Positions 16,223 to 25,061 of a stretch of 64,000 nt of DNA are shown piece after piece. The translations under genes and the position numbers were made by a program. Under the pieces are notes generated by a model, which had not been told where the DNA came from, did not search any database, and worked only from the letters and a program-made list of their open reading frames with translations. The DNA comes from Niabella agricola (GTDB taxonomy: Bacteria > Bacteroidota > Bacteroidia > Chitinophagales > Chitinophagaceae): assembly GCF_021538615.1 (NCBI RefSeq), contig NZ_JAJHIZ010000003.1, positions 2,232,001-2,296,000 on the forward strand, read 5' to 3'. Within the stretch, counting starts at the first letter, position 1, and the number at the start of each line of letters is the position of its first letter.

Positions 16223-17464
16223 ATGGATATCTTAAGATTCATAACCGCCGGTAGTGTAGACGATGGCAAAAGTACATTGATCGGCCGGCTGTTATACGAT
16301 AGCAAAAGCATTCTTGTGGACCAGTTGGAGGCGCTCGAAAAACAATCAAAAAATAAAAACGCCGATGGCATCGACCTGGCATTACTCACCGATGGTTTAA
16401 GAGCCGAAAGGGAGCAGGGGATCACGATTGACGTAGCCTACCGCTATTTCTCCACCCCCAAACGCAAATTCATCATTGCCGATGCGCCGGGCCACGTACA
16501 GTATACCCGCAACATGATTACCGGCGCGTCCAACTCCAGTCTGATCATCATTCTCATTGATGCCCGAGCCGGGGTGATTGAGCAAACCCGCCGCCATTCC
16601 ATCATCGCGTCGTTGTTGAAAATGCCGCATGTGGTGGTGGCCATCAACAAAATGGACCTGGTTGATTTTTCTGAAGAGCGATTCAACGAGATCAGGGCCG
16701 ATTATGAGAAGGTAGCCGCACAGCTGAATATCGAAAACGTTACTTATGTTCCGATTTCAGCGCTCCTTGGTGATAATATTGTAGATCACTCAGAAGATAT
16801 GCCCTGGTATACAGGCCCGTCCCTGCTGGAGTTCCTGGAAGCCGTTGAAGTGGCTTCCGATATCAACCATACTGACCCGCGCTTCCAGGTACAGTACGTA
16901 ATCCGGCCGCAAACAGCCGAGCTGCACGATTACCGGGGTTATGCCGGACAAATCATCAGTGGTGTATATAAGGTAGGTGATAAAATAAAGATTCTTCCCG
17001 CAGGTATCGACACCTCCATTACAAAGATCGAAGTAGGAGGCAAAGAAGTGAACGAGGCGTTTGCGCCCCAGGCTGCAGTATTGCATATTGCAGACGATAT
17101 CGACATCAGCCGTGGCGACACTTTCGCCCGTATCGATAACCTGCCTAAGGTGGCCAACGAGATCGAGGTGGTACTTTGCTGGCTCGACAATAAACCCCTG
17201 ATCCAGGGTAATAAATATTTTCTTCAGCACAAAGGACGTTTGCTGAAGACCATCGTACGGGAAGTAGCTTACAAACTTGATGTAAATACGCTGGAACGCA
17301 TACCGGCGGAAGATGGTGTAAAGCTCAACGAAGTGGTGCACGCGACCATTAAAACCGCAGCGCCGCTGGTATACGATGATTTTGCAACACTGAGCGACTA
17401 CGGCAATGCCATCCTGGTTGATGAAACCAGCAACAGCACCGTAGCAGCCGTTTTACTAAATTAA
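16223..17464 (+). CDS. cysN: Sulfate adenylyltransferase subunit 1 (GTPase)
   Basis: 413 residues. It is an EF-Tu-like GTPase whose GTP hydrolysis drives APS formation by CysD. G1 GSVDDGKST (10-18), switch region EREQGITIDVAYRYF, G3 DAPGHVQYTRNM and G4 NKMDL are present, followed by beta-barrel domains 2 and 3. It lacks a fused CysC kinase domain and is shorter than the E. coli protein, as usual in this phylum. A regulon operator follows in the 78-nt gap before the siroheme gene. Confidence 0.97.
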   Translation: MDILRFITAGSVDDGKSTLIGRLLYDSKSILVDQLEALEKQSKNKNADGIDLALLTDGLRAEREQGITIDVAYRYFSTPKRKFIIADAPGHVQYTRNMITGASNSSLIIILIDARAGVIEQTRRHSIIASLLKMPHVVVAINKMDLVDFSEERFNEIRADYEKVAAQLNIENVTYVPISALLGDNIVDHSEDMPWYTGPSLLEFLEAVEVASDINHTDPRFQVQYVIRPQTAELHDYRGYAGQIISGVYKVGDKIKILPAGIDTSITKIEVGGKEVNEAFAPQAAVLHIADDIDISRGDTFARIDNLPKVANEIEVVLCWLDNKPLIQGNKYFLQHKGRLLKTIVREVAYKLDVNTLERIPAEDGVKLNEVVHATIKTAAPLVYDDFATLSDYGNAILVDETSNSTVAAVLLN

Positions 17465-17506
17465 TCCAAACGATGCCCGGGTATACCGGTGCATTGTTGC
17501 AATTAT

Positions 17507-17531
17507 TAAGTCTACTTTTTAAGTAGATTAA
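17507..17531 (+). promoter_or_regulatory. Sulfur-block operator B before siroheme gene
   Basis: TAAGTCTACT-TTTTA-AGTAGATTA is a nearly perfect dyad (core CTACT-N5-AGTAG at 17512-17526). It ends 16 nt before the ATG of the uroporphyrinogen methyltransferase gene. There is no room for a -7 box downstream of it, but TACTTTTT inside it could be a weak -7 element, so it may block a promoter or elongation. Confidence 0.6.
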
Positions 17532-17542
17532 AAATTCAGCAA

Positions 17543-18418
17543 ATGCTTCTTCAACATACATCCTCCGTAAAAAAGCAGCCACCTAATGGTACCGGCAAGG
17601 TAATTCTTGCCGGTGCGGGACCCGGCGATCCGGATCTGATCACGGTGAAGGCCGCTGATGCGTTACGAAAAGCAGATGTGGTCTTGGCCGACCGCCTGGT
17701 TAGTGATGTAATCCTGCATCGTTATGTAACACCGGCAACCGAGATTGTATATGTGGGAAAAGAATGCAGTAAAAAACGTTCGGTACCGCAACGCACCATT
17801 AATGAGTTGCTGGTGCATTATGCTCTTCAGGGAAAGCTGGTGGTACGGCTTAAGGGCGGTGATGCCTCCATCTTTTCCAATATCCTGGATGAGCTGCAAA
17901 CCCTTACCCGGCATTCCATTTCCTACGAGATCATTCCAGGAGTCACCGCGGCACTGGGAGCGGCGGCCTATTCGGGAATGCCGCTGACGGCCAGGGGCTA
18001 TGCCACCGCAGTGCGGTTCCTCACCTACTATAAATCGGATGTGGTTACGGATGCCTATTGGAAAGAGCTGGCTGCCACGGATGATACCCTGGTATTTTAC
18101 ATGTCGTCCGGCACCCTGGACCAGGTGGTTCAGAAATTAACACAGTTCGGCATCGCCGGAGAAAAACAGCTGGCTGTTGTGGAACAGGCAACCACCTGTT
18201 TTCAGCAGGTGCATACCTGCAGCCTTTACGATTACGCCACCACGCTGAAAGGCACGGCATTAGCCTCTCCCAGCCTGGTGGTAGTGGGTAAGGTAGTAGC
18301 ACTGCACCAGCAGTTCCGGTGGCTGGAAAACAGCAACAGCCGGCAGCTATACTTCAAACCGGTTACCGAAGAAATGATCAATGTTCATCAACAAAATAAT
18401 TTAAAACATGCTATCTGA
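17543..18418 (+). CDS. cobA: Uroporphyrinogen-III C-methyltransferase (SUMT)
   Basis: 291 residues. It methylates uroporphyrinogen III twice with S-adenosylmethionine to precorrin-2, the first step of siroheme synthesis. The family signatures KVILAGAGPGDPDLITVKA (near 19-37), VVLADRLVS, VRLKGGDASIF and YEIIPGVTAALGAAAYSGMPLTARG are intact. It is a stand-alone SUMT without the CysG dehydrogenase part, which is supplied by the Met8 domain encoded at 22833. It overlaps cysJ by 11 nt, so the siroheme and sulfite reductase genes are translationally linked. Confidence 0.95.
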   Translation: MLLQHTSSVKKQPPNGTGKVILAGAGPGDPDLITVKAADALRKADVVLADRLVSDVILHRYVTPATEIVYVGKECSKKRSVPQRTINELLVHYALQGKLVVRLKGGDASIFSNILDELQTLTRHSISYEIIPGVTAALGAAAYSGMPLTARGYATAVRFLTYYKSDVVTDAYWKELAATDDTLVFYMSSGTLDQVVQKLTQFGIAGEKQLAVVEQATTCFQQVHTCSLYDYATTLKGTALASPSLVVVGKVVALHQQFRWLENSNSRQLYFKPVTEEMINVHQQNNLKHAI

Positions 18419-20102
18419 CGCAAAATTGGGAGCCATCAAAAGTCTCACGCCTACGCTTTCGCGGGATGAACTGCTTTGGGCAAGCGGCTATTTCGCCGGC
18501 CTTGCACAGGGCCTTGCGGGCGGACAGGAACCCGCTGTTGCCGCTCCGGCTGCCGTAAAAAAAATATCCCTTGTATACGGAACAGAAACCGGCAATGCCA
18601 AAAAGCTGGCCACACAACTGGCCGGCATTGCCAAAAAGAAAGGGATTACTGTAAAACTCACCGGGCTGGATCAGTACCGTTTTACCGACCTTCCGAAGGA
18701 AGAATACTTCTTTGTGGTGATCAGCACGCAGGGGGAAGGCGAACCGCCCTTACTGGCCAAAAAATTCTACGATCATATTCACGAAAACCAGCTCAACCTC
18801 GGCAAGCTCAAATTCGGAGTGCTGGCACTGGGCGATAGCTCCTACCCGGAGTTCTGCAAAACAGGGGAAGATGTGGATGCCCGCCTGGAGGCCCTGGGCG
18901 CACACCGGGTATTGCCGCTGAAGAAATGCGATGTCGAATACGAAGAAGACGCCCTGCACTGGCTGGACAATGTAGCGGCAGCCCTGCAGTCTACAACAGC
19001 TGCGCCTGCCACCCCGCCTGCCGCAGCACCCAAATCTGCCGGCAAAAAATATTACATGGGGAAAGTGATCACCAATATCAATCTCAACGACCGGGGCTCC
19101 AACAAGCAGACCTTCCATATCGAGATCACGACCGAAGAACCCATCGACTACCAGCCGGGTGACGCCCTGGGCATCGTGCCTTCCAACAAACAAAGCATGA
19201 TCAATAAGATCATCGGCATCACCGGGATCGACCCCGAGAAAGAGATCCAGACAGAGAAGGTTAAGGCACCGGTACGTGACCTGCTGAGCCAGCACCTGAA
19301 CATCTGCTACCTGCTGAAATCAACGGTTAAGAAATATGCAGCCCTCACCAACCAGCAGATACCCGACACAAGAATGAGCCTGTACGACCTTTTACGCATT
19401 TACCCGGTAAAAGATGCCGCGCAGTTTGAAGAGGTGATCAAGATCCTCACAGCCCAATCGCCGCGCCTTTATTCCATCTCGTCATCGCCAAATGCGCATG
19501 GGGAGAACGAGATCCATATTACCGTGTCCAAAAACCAGTTCACGGTAGAAGACGAAGAACGTTACGGAGTTTGCAGCGAATTCCTTTCGGACCTGGATGA
19601 GGATCATGAAATTGAATTTTATATCCAAAAAGCCAAACACTTTAAATTACCGGAAGAAACCAGCGATATCATCATGATTGGACCCGGCACCGGTGTGGCG
19701 CCCTTCCGCTCTTTCCTTGCTGAGCGGGATGCAACAGGCGCCAGTGGCCGGAACTGGTTGTTTTTTGGTGAACAACATTTTGTAACCGACTTTTTGTACC
19801 AGACTGAAATTCAAAATTACCTGGAAACAGGCGTATTAAACAACCTGGACCTGGCCTTTTCAAGAGACACCGATCAAAAGATCTATGTACAGCACCGCGT
19901 TAAAGAAAAAGGCGATGAGCTCCTGGACTGGTTGAATAATGGGGCACATCTGTACATTTGCGGTGCAAAAGATCCTATGTGCAGGGATGTAGAAGATACC
20001 TTTATAGAACTGTTCAAGACTAAAGGAAAGTCGGAAGAAGAAGCCCGCAATTACCTTGTTCAGCTGGAGGAAGAAGGAAGGTATTCGAAGGATGTATATT
20101 AG
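18408..20102 (+). CDS. cysJ: Sulfite reductase (NADPH) flavoprotein alpha component
   Basis: 564 residues. Order: short helical N-terminus, FMN-binding flavodoxin domain (LVYGTETGNAKKLATQLA near 55-72; STQGEGEPP), an Ala/Pro linker at about 190-206, FAD domain (RLYSISSSPNAHGENEIHIT) and NADPH domain (GPGTGVAPFRSFLAERDA; YICGAKDPMCRDVE). It passes electrons from NADPH to CysI. It starts inside the cobA gene and is followed by cysI after 83 nt containing an inverted repeat. Confidence 0.96.
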   Translation: MLSDAKLGAIKSLTPTLSRDELLWASGYFAGLAQGLAGGQEPAVAAPAAVKKISLVYGTETGNAKKLATQLAGIAKKKGITVKLTGLDQYRFTDLPKEEYFFVVISTQGEGEPPLLAKKFYDHIHENQLNLGKLKFGVLALGDSSYPEFCKTGEDVDARLEALGAHRVLPLKKCDVEYEEDALHWLDNVAAALQSTTAAPATPPAAAPKSAGKKYYMGKVITNINLNDRGSNKQTFHIEITTEEPIDYQPGDALGIVPSNKQSMINKIIGITGIDPEKEIQTEKVKAPVRDLLSQHLNICYLLKSTVKKYAALTNQQIPDTRMSLYDLLRIYPVKDAAQFEEVIKILTAQSPRLYSISSSPNAHGENEIHITVSKNQFTVEDEERYGVCSEFLSDLDEDHEIEFYIQKAKHFKLPEETSDIIMIGPGTGVAPFRSFLAERDATGASGRNWLFFGEQHFVTDFLYQTEIQNYLETGVLNNLDLAFSRDTDQKIYVQHRVKEKGDELLDWLNNGAHLYICGAKDPMCRDVEDTFIELFKTKGKSEEEARNYLVQLEEEGRYSKDVY

Positions 20103-20115
20103 TTAATAAAATTTA

Positions 20116-20159
20116 TCGTTTGTGGTTTGTGATTTGTGGTTGGTAATGACCATAAACGA
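20116..20159. repeat. Intergenic inverted repeat between cysJ and cysI
   Basis: TCGTTTGTGGT (20116-20126) pairs with ACCATAAACGA (20149-20159) over 11 positions with one G-U. The words are like those of the stem-loop before cysH (GTTTATGGTTTAT), so the two gaps share one repeat family. Confidence 0.5.
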
Positions 20160-20185
20160 AAAACCAGAAACCAGAAACAAAAACA

Positions 20186-21856
20186 ATGAGCGAGAAAAAT
20201 AATTTATCCGGAACGGAAAAAATCAAAGTTGCCAGCCAGGGTCTGCGTGGAACGCTGAAAGAAAGCCTTCAAGATGCACACACCGGTGCCATCCGGGAAG
20301 ACGACCAGGCATTGGTAAAATTCCACGGCATGTATATGCAGGATGATCGCGACCGTCGTGAGGAACGAAGCCGCAAAAAACTGGAGCCGCTGTATTCCTT
20401 TATGATCCGTTTACGGTTACCTGGTGGATTTATGACACCCGAACAATGGATCGGGCTGCATCATGTAGCAGGAAAATATTCCACTGGCACCATAAAAATC
20501 ACTACAAGACAAACCATCCAATTGCACGGCATTCTGAAATCGCACACCAAACCTACGATCAGTGCATTTAATACCATGCACCTGGATTCGATTGCAGCCT
20601 GCGGCGATGTAAACCGGAATGTGACCTGCGCCTCACATCCAAAGGAATCTCCCCTGCACGAAGAAATTTATCAGTTTGCCCGGGAAATCAGTGCACATCA
20701 CCTGCCTAAAACAAGAGGCTATTACGAGGTATGGATGGACGCCGAAAAATTAGTGGAAACAACGGAAGAGGATCCGCTGTACCAGGACCGCTACCTGCCC
20801 CGGAAATTTAAGATCGGGATCGCGATTCCGCCCAATAATGACGTGGATGTGTTCATCAACGACCTGGGTCTTATTGCGATCATCGAAGATGGCGTTTTAA
20901 AAGGATACAATTTTGCGGCCGGCGGTGGTTTGGGCTCTACACATGGAAATGCCAACACATACGCACGCCTCGGAAGCATGCTGGGCTATCTGCCCAAAGA
21001 ACTGGCCATGCAGGCTATTTACGAGGTGATTACCGTGCAGCGCGACTTCGGAAACCGCAGCGACCGCAAACAGGCACGTTTGAAATACACCATCGATAAA
21101 CTGGGCGTGGATGCTTACCGTGCAGAGGTGGAAAAGCGCTGTGGCTTCTCCTTTGAGCCCGCCCGCCCCTATGCCTTTACCAGTCGTAAAGATGCCTATG
21201 GATGGGCACAAAACCACGAGGGGAAATGGTATTATACCTTATTTGTTGAAAATGGCCGGGTAGTAGATGAAAACAATTACCCCTTAAAAACCGGCTTATT
21301 AAAAATAGCAGAAACAGGAAAAGCAAATTTCCGGTTCACCTGTAATCAAAACCTGATCCTGAGTGATATTGCAGATGCCGACAAAGCGGCGATTGAACAG
21401 CTGCTGGCTGCACACCAGATCAGCAAAAGCACAGACAATGCCAGCCCGATGCGGCGGAACTCAATGGCCTGTGTAGCGCTGAATACCTGTGCCCTGGCAA
21501 TGGCGGAGGCCCAGCGTTACCTGCCCACTCTTATCAGCAAAATAGAACCGCTGTTGCAGAAGCACCAGTTACAGGAAGAAGACATTATTGTGCGCATGAC
21601 CGGTTGTCCGAATGGCTGCGGTCGCTCTCCCAATGCAGAAATCGGGTTTGTAGGCACTTCCCTGGGTAAATACAACCTTCACATCGGAGGGGATCGCCTG
21701 GGTGAACGCCTGAATACGAAATATAAAGACAGCCTGGATGAAGCCGGTATTTTAGAAACACTCGACGGCCTGTTTGGTGTTTATGTAAAAGAACGGAATG
21801 CCGGCGAAACCTTCGGCGATTTTTCACAGCGCAAATGGATCAATGATAGCCACTGA
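20186..21856 (+). CDS. cysI: Sulfite reductase hemoprotein beta component
   Basis: 556 residues. It reduces sulfite to sulfide with six electrons at a coupled siroheme and [4Fe-4S] centre. The four cluster ligands are Cys429, Cys435 (CVALNTC), Cys474 and Cys478 (CPNGC), with exactly the spacing known from E. coli CysI. Both ferredoxin-like halves are present (TTRQTIQLHGI; VTCASHPKESP). Length is slightly below the E. coli protein (570). It depends on siroheme from the cobA and Met8-domain products of the same block. Confidence 0.96.
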   Translation: MSEKNNLSGTEKIKVASQGLRGTLKESLQDAHTGAIREDDQALVKFHGMYMQDDRDRREERSRKKLEPLYSFMIRLRLPGGFMTPEQWIGLHHVAGKYSTGTIKITTRQTIQLHGILKSHTKPTISAFNTMHLDSIAACGDVNRNVTCASHPKESPLHEEIYQFAREISAHHLPKTRGYYEVWMDAEKLVETTEEDPLYQDRYLPRKFKIGIAIPPNNDVDVFINDLGLIAIIEDGVLKGYNFAAGGGLGSTHGNANTYARLGSMLGYLPKELAMQAIYEVITVQRDFGNRSDRKQARLKYTIDKLGVDAYRAEVEKRCGFSFEPARPYAFTSRKDAYGWAQNHEGKWYYTLFVENGRVVDENNYPLKTGLLKIAETGKANFRFTCNQNLILSDIADADKAAIEQLLAAHQISKSTDNASPMRRNSMACVALNTCALAMAEAQRYLPTLISKIEPLLQKHQLQEEDIIVRMTGCPNGCGRSPNAEIGFVGTSLGKYNLHIGGDRLGERLNTKYKDSLDEAGILETLDGLFGVYVKERNAGETFGDFSQRKWINDSH

Positions 21857-21985
21857 GGCATAGACGAAGCGGATCGTTACCGCTACCGGACATACTAAAA
21901 AAACAGCGCTAAAGCAGCAGATGCTTTTAAATTGTATTATAAAAACTGGAATCCAGCACTTCAGTGACCAATTTAAACAAACATC

Positions 21986-22828
21986 ATGAACGAAAAAGAT
22001 TTTTTAAGCCTTTTACAAAGGCACAATAAAAAACATACTGGTAATCTTCCGGATAAAGCCTTAAGCCATCAGTTTGTAGATGATATTTTTGGCTTCCTGT
22101 TCGTTCCCCAAACGGGCGTGAACCAGAAGGAGACGGACCTGGAAAAAGGCTGGTATTCGCTGAAAAGTCATCTTACAACCCTGATCTATGATGTAGTAAG
22201 CGACGGCGCAAAAGCGCAGGCGCTTTCCGATGCTTTTTTTACCGGCTTACCCGACCTTTATGAAACGCTGCAAAAAGACGCTTCTTTTTTCCTGGCCAAT
22301 GATCCGGCGGCATTAAATAAGGAAGAAGTATTGCATGCCTATCCCGGGTTTTATGCCATTGCTGTATACCGCATTTCAAATGCCTTATGGAAACTGGGGA
22401 TTCGGGTACTGCCGCGTATTTTCACCGAATATGCACACAGCAAAACCGGCATCGATATTCATCCCGGCGCCACCATTGGTGCATCTTTCTTTATCGATCA
22501 TGGCACCGGTGTGGTCATTGGTGAAACCGCCATTATTGGTGAAAAAGTAAAGATCTACCAGGGCGTTACCATCGGCGCCTTAAACTCGGCCAAGGTAAAA
22601 AAAGATCAAAAGAGACATCCTACTGTTGAAGACAATGTGATCCTTTATTCAGGAGCCACTATACTCGGTGGTGATACCGTGATCGGCAAAGACAGCGTCA
22701 TTGGCGGCAATGCCTGGATCACGTTTAGCGTACCACCATCTTCATTGGTGTATCATAAAAGTGAAGTGGTAGAAAAAGAGCATTTCTCCCATCAGAACTC
22801 CGTGAATGCCATACTGAAAAAAAAGTAA
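21986..22828 (+). CDS. cysE: Serine O-acetyltransferase
   Basis: 280 residues. It acetylates serine to O-acetylserine, the carbon acceptor for sulfide. The C-terminal left-handed beta-helix is clear: GIDIHPGATIGASFFIDHG, GVVIGETAIIGEKVKIYQG, ILGGDTVIGKDSVIGGNAW. The helical N-terminal region (about 130 residues) is of the long EpsC/SAT type. It has its own 129-nt leader with no regulon dyad and is followed after 4 nt by the Met8-TauE gene. No cysK or cysM is in the window. Confidence 0.94.
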   Translation: MNEKDFLSLLQRHNKKHTGNLPDKALSHQFVDDIFGFLFVPQTGVNQKETDLEKGWYSLKSHLTTLIYDVVSDGAKAQALSDAFFTGLPDLYETLQKDASFFLANDPAALNKEEVLHAYPGFYAIAVYRISNALWKLGIRVLPRIFTEYAHSKTGIDIHPGATIGASFFIDHGTGVVIGETAIIGEKVKIYQGVTIGALNSAKVKKDQKRHPTVEDNVILYSGATILGGDTVIGKDSVIGGNAWITFSVPPSSLVYHKSEVVEKEHFSHQNSVNAILKKK

Positions 22829-22832
22829 CTGC

Positions 22833-24413
22833 ATGAAGGAACAGCAACAGGTTCATCCAAACGGAATACAGGAAACATCTAATACACTTTTCCCGGTTTT
22901 TTTAAAACTGGAGACCCTGCAATTGCTGATCATTGGCGGTGGGAACGTAGCCCTGGAAAAGCTTGGAGCCGTATTGGCCAACTCCCCGGCTACGCATATA
23001 CACCTGGTAGCAACCGTGATTGCGCCGGAGGTAAAAGAACTGGCAGCCACGCATCCGGATCTGCGGCTCAGCGAACGACCTTATTCCATTGAAGATATCC
23101 GGGCATCCAGTCTGGTTATTGCGGCCGTGAACAACCTTGAAACAGCCATCCGGATAAAAGCCGATGCCGAAAAAGAAGAAAAGCTGGTAAATATTGCAGA
23201 CAAACCGGCCCTTTGTGATTTTTACCTCGGTTCGGTGGTAAAAAAAGGGCACCTGAAAATTGCCATCTCCACAAACGGTAAATCGCCCACCGTCGCCAAG
23301 CGCCTTCGGGAAACCTTTACGGCGGCTATTCCCGATGAAATGAATGACCTGCTCGACAATATGCAACAGATACGCGACCAGCTTTCCGGTAACCTCGATC
23401 ATAAGGTAAAAGTGCTCAACAGTATTACGAAGGATCTTGCGGTGAATGGTATAAGCGGCGATGCCACATTTAATGTTGATAATCCGCCTGAAAGTGAGGT
23501 AGTAGACAGTTCCGCCCTGGTTGCCAATGCTACCCGGCGCAGTACGCCCTACCTGGTTGGTATCGGTTTATTCCTGGTACTGGCCCTGGCCATCTATACC
23601 ATTTATATTTTCGGGGTCAGCGATACCATCCTTCATTTTTTAAACAAGGACCACCACATGTTCTACTGGATGCTGTTGGTCGGCTTCCTGGCCGAGATCG
23701 TAGCAGGCTCAATGGGCATGGGTTACGGCGTGATCTGCACCACCATCCTGCTGATGCTGAATGTAGCGCCTCCGATCGTGAGCGCCAGCATTCACTCCGC
23801 GGAATCCTTTACTACCGCAGCCGGCAGTATCAGTCATTATAAACTAGGCAACGTAAATAAAAAACTTACCAAGGCGCTGGCTATACCCGCCGTTATCGGT
23901 GCCATCATCGGCGCCCTGGCCTTATCCTACCTGGGAGAAAAAGATGCCAAGCTCATGAAGCCCTTTATTGCAGCCTACACCATGTACCTGGGTATCCGGA
24001 TCCTGATGAATACATTTAAAAGAAAACCCGCCGTTAAAAAAGCCGCGCCGAAAAAAACAAATATTACCGCCTTAGGGCTGGCCGGCGGCTTTATTGATTC
24101 CTTTGGCGGAGGCGGATGGGGTCCCCTGGTTACCGGCACCTTTATCAAAAACGGCCGTACCCCCCGTTATGTAGTGGGCAGTTCTACCGTGGCCAAATGC
24201 ATCCTCACCATTACCAGCGCCGTCACCTTTGTATTTACCCTGGGCATCCAGCACTGGAACATTGTAGCCGGTTTGCTCATCGGCGGCATCATCACAGCAC
24301 CATTTTCTGCAATGCTCACCGCAAAGCTTCCCGCTAAAAAAATGTTTGCCATTGTCGGAATACTCGTCATCATTATGAGTTGCATTACCATTTACAGGGC
24401 AGTGTTTTTGTGA
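22833..24413 (+). CDS. Fusion of Met8-type precorrin-2 dehydrogenase and TauE/SafE exporter
   Basis: 526 residues with two units. Residues 19-205 are a Met8/CysG-N domain: FPVFLKLETLQLLIIGGGNV with the NAD motif GGG (35-37), NIADKPALCDF whose Asp123 matches the catalytic Asp of CysG and Met8, and IAISTNGKSPTVAKRLRE. It would oxidise precorrin-2 and insert iron to give siroheme. From about 240 to 526 there are about eight helices with the TauE/SafE signatures GSMGMGYGV, SIHSAESFTTAAGSISHYKLGNV and GGFIDSFGGGGWGP, a family that exports sulfite and related anions. It follows cysE by 4 nt in the sulfite reductase unit, so both halves make sense around sulfite. Confidence 0.92.
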   Translation: MKEQQQVHPNGIQETSNTLFPVFLKLETLQLLIIGGGNVALEKLGAVLANSPATHIHLVATVIAPEVKELAATHPDLRLSERPYSIEDIRASSLVIAAVNNLETAIRIKADAEKEEKLVNIADKPALCDFYLGSVVKKGHLKIAISTNGKSPTVAKRLRETFTAAIPDEMNDLLDNMQQIRDQLSGNLDHKVKVLNSITKDLAVNGISGDATFNVDNPPESEVVDSSALVANATRRSTPYLVGIGLFLVLALAIYTIYIFGVSDTILHFLNKDHHMFYWMLLVGFLAEIVAGSMGMGYGVICTTILLMLNVAPPIVSASIHSAESFTTAAGSISHYKLGNVNKKLTKALAIPAVIGAIIGALALSYLGEKDAKLMKPFIAAYTMYLGIRILMNTFKRKPAVKKAAPKKTNITALGLAGGFIDSFGGGGWGPLVTGTFIKNGRTPRYVVGSSTVAKCILTITSAVTFVFTLGIQHWNIVAGLLIGGIITAPFSAMLTAKLPAKKMFAIVGILVIIMSCITIYRAVFL

Positions 24414-24430
24414 GGTTGATTAACGCCCGG

Positions 24431-24753
24431 CTATTTAGGGTTTTGCGGGATGATATCGATCACCTGTGGATCCTGCTCTAAAGCAGCACTATCAAAAACG
24501 GTGACGATGTATTTCTTTGCTCCTGGTCCGAAAGACGCAGGATACTCAAATACCGACCTAAATGATGGTTTGCATGATCTGCATTCAATAACCTTATTGA
24601 AACAATGTCACCAACTGCAATCAGCGGCTTCACTTCAGGATACCGGTCAAAATCAAAGACCAGGTATTCTAAAGTAGTCCATTCATTTACTTCCTTAATA
24701 CCATACGCATTATTGCAAAGAACAGAGCGGATGACATATTCCTCATATTTCAT
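24431..24753 (-). pseudogene. Small conserved gene interrupted by a frameshift
   Basis: A minus-strand frame opens at the ATG at 24753 with an AAAGG ribosome site and reads MKYEEYVIRSVL...EVKPLIAVGDIV. In that frame the protein-like character is lost at about 24600. The other frame, reachable by a single-base indel near 24597-24612, continues as FNKVIECRSCKPSFRS, then VFEYPASFGPGAKKYIVTV, and stops at 24431. Together they would give about 107 residues with a CxxC pair, so a one-base indel (mutation or sequencing error) is likely. I do not recognise the family. It is inserted against the direction of the sulfur genes, between the two TauE fusions. Confidence 0.6.
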
Positions 24754-24873
24754 TTAGATTGCCTTTAAATTTAACGGGTTGCCATAACCAATAGCGCTTG
24801 TTGTACAACAACGGCTTGCCATGAGATCATCGGCGAATAGCCAGCAGCAACAAATTTAACAACCCCAAATACC

Positions 24874-24912
24874 CTACTTTTTTTATAGACTAATAAAAAT
24901 CCCTTAGTTTTG
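24874..24912 (+). promoter_or_regulatory. Sulfur-block operator C and promoter of second TauE fusion
   Basis: CTACT-TTTTT-TATAG at 24874-24888 with right flank ACTAATAAAA matches the regulon dyad (right half degenerate in its core but with the conserved ACTAA extension). A perfect -7 box TAGTTTTG lies at 24905-24912, so the -33 position falls inside the dyad. The 149-nt leader that follows includes a weaker similar motif, CTACT-N7-ATTAG, at 25039-25055 just before the ATG at 25062. The gap 24754-25061 holds no gene. Confidence 0.6.
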
Positions 24913-25061
24913 CTGCGCGACCGATTAATATAGACAATTTCCGGCAGTATCAACAGTAACACACCGCATATTTACGGGAAGCTTTGTGTTAGAGCCGTTG
25001 CTTTTCCGCTTTTAAACACCGCATTTTGATCATTGAGCCTACTAAAAATAATTAGACAAAA

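Noticed and set aside
24913..25061. Possible riboswitch in the leader of the second TauE fusion
   Set aside because: Only a weak ACACA/TGTGT pairing is visible, and no SAM, cobalamin or other known core could be recognised.
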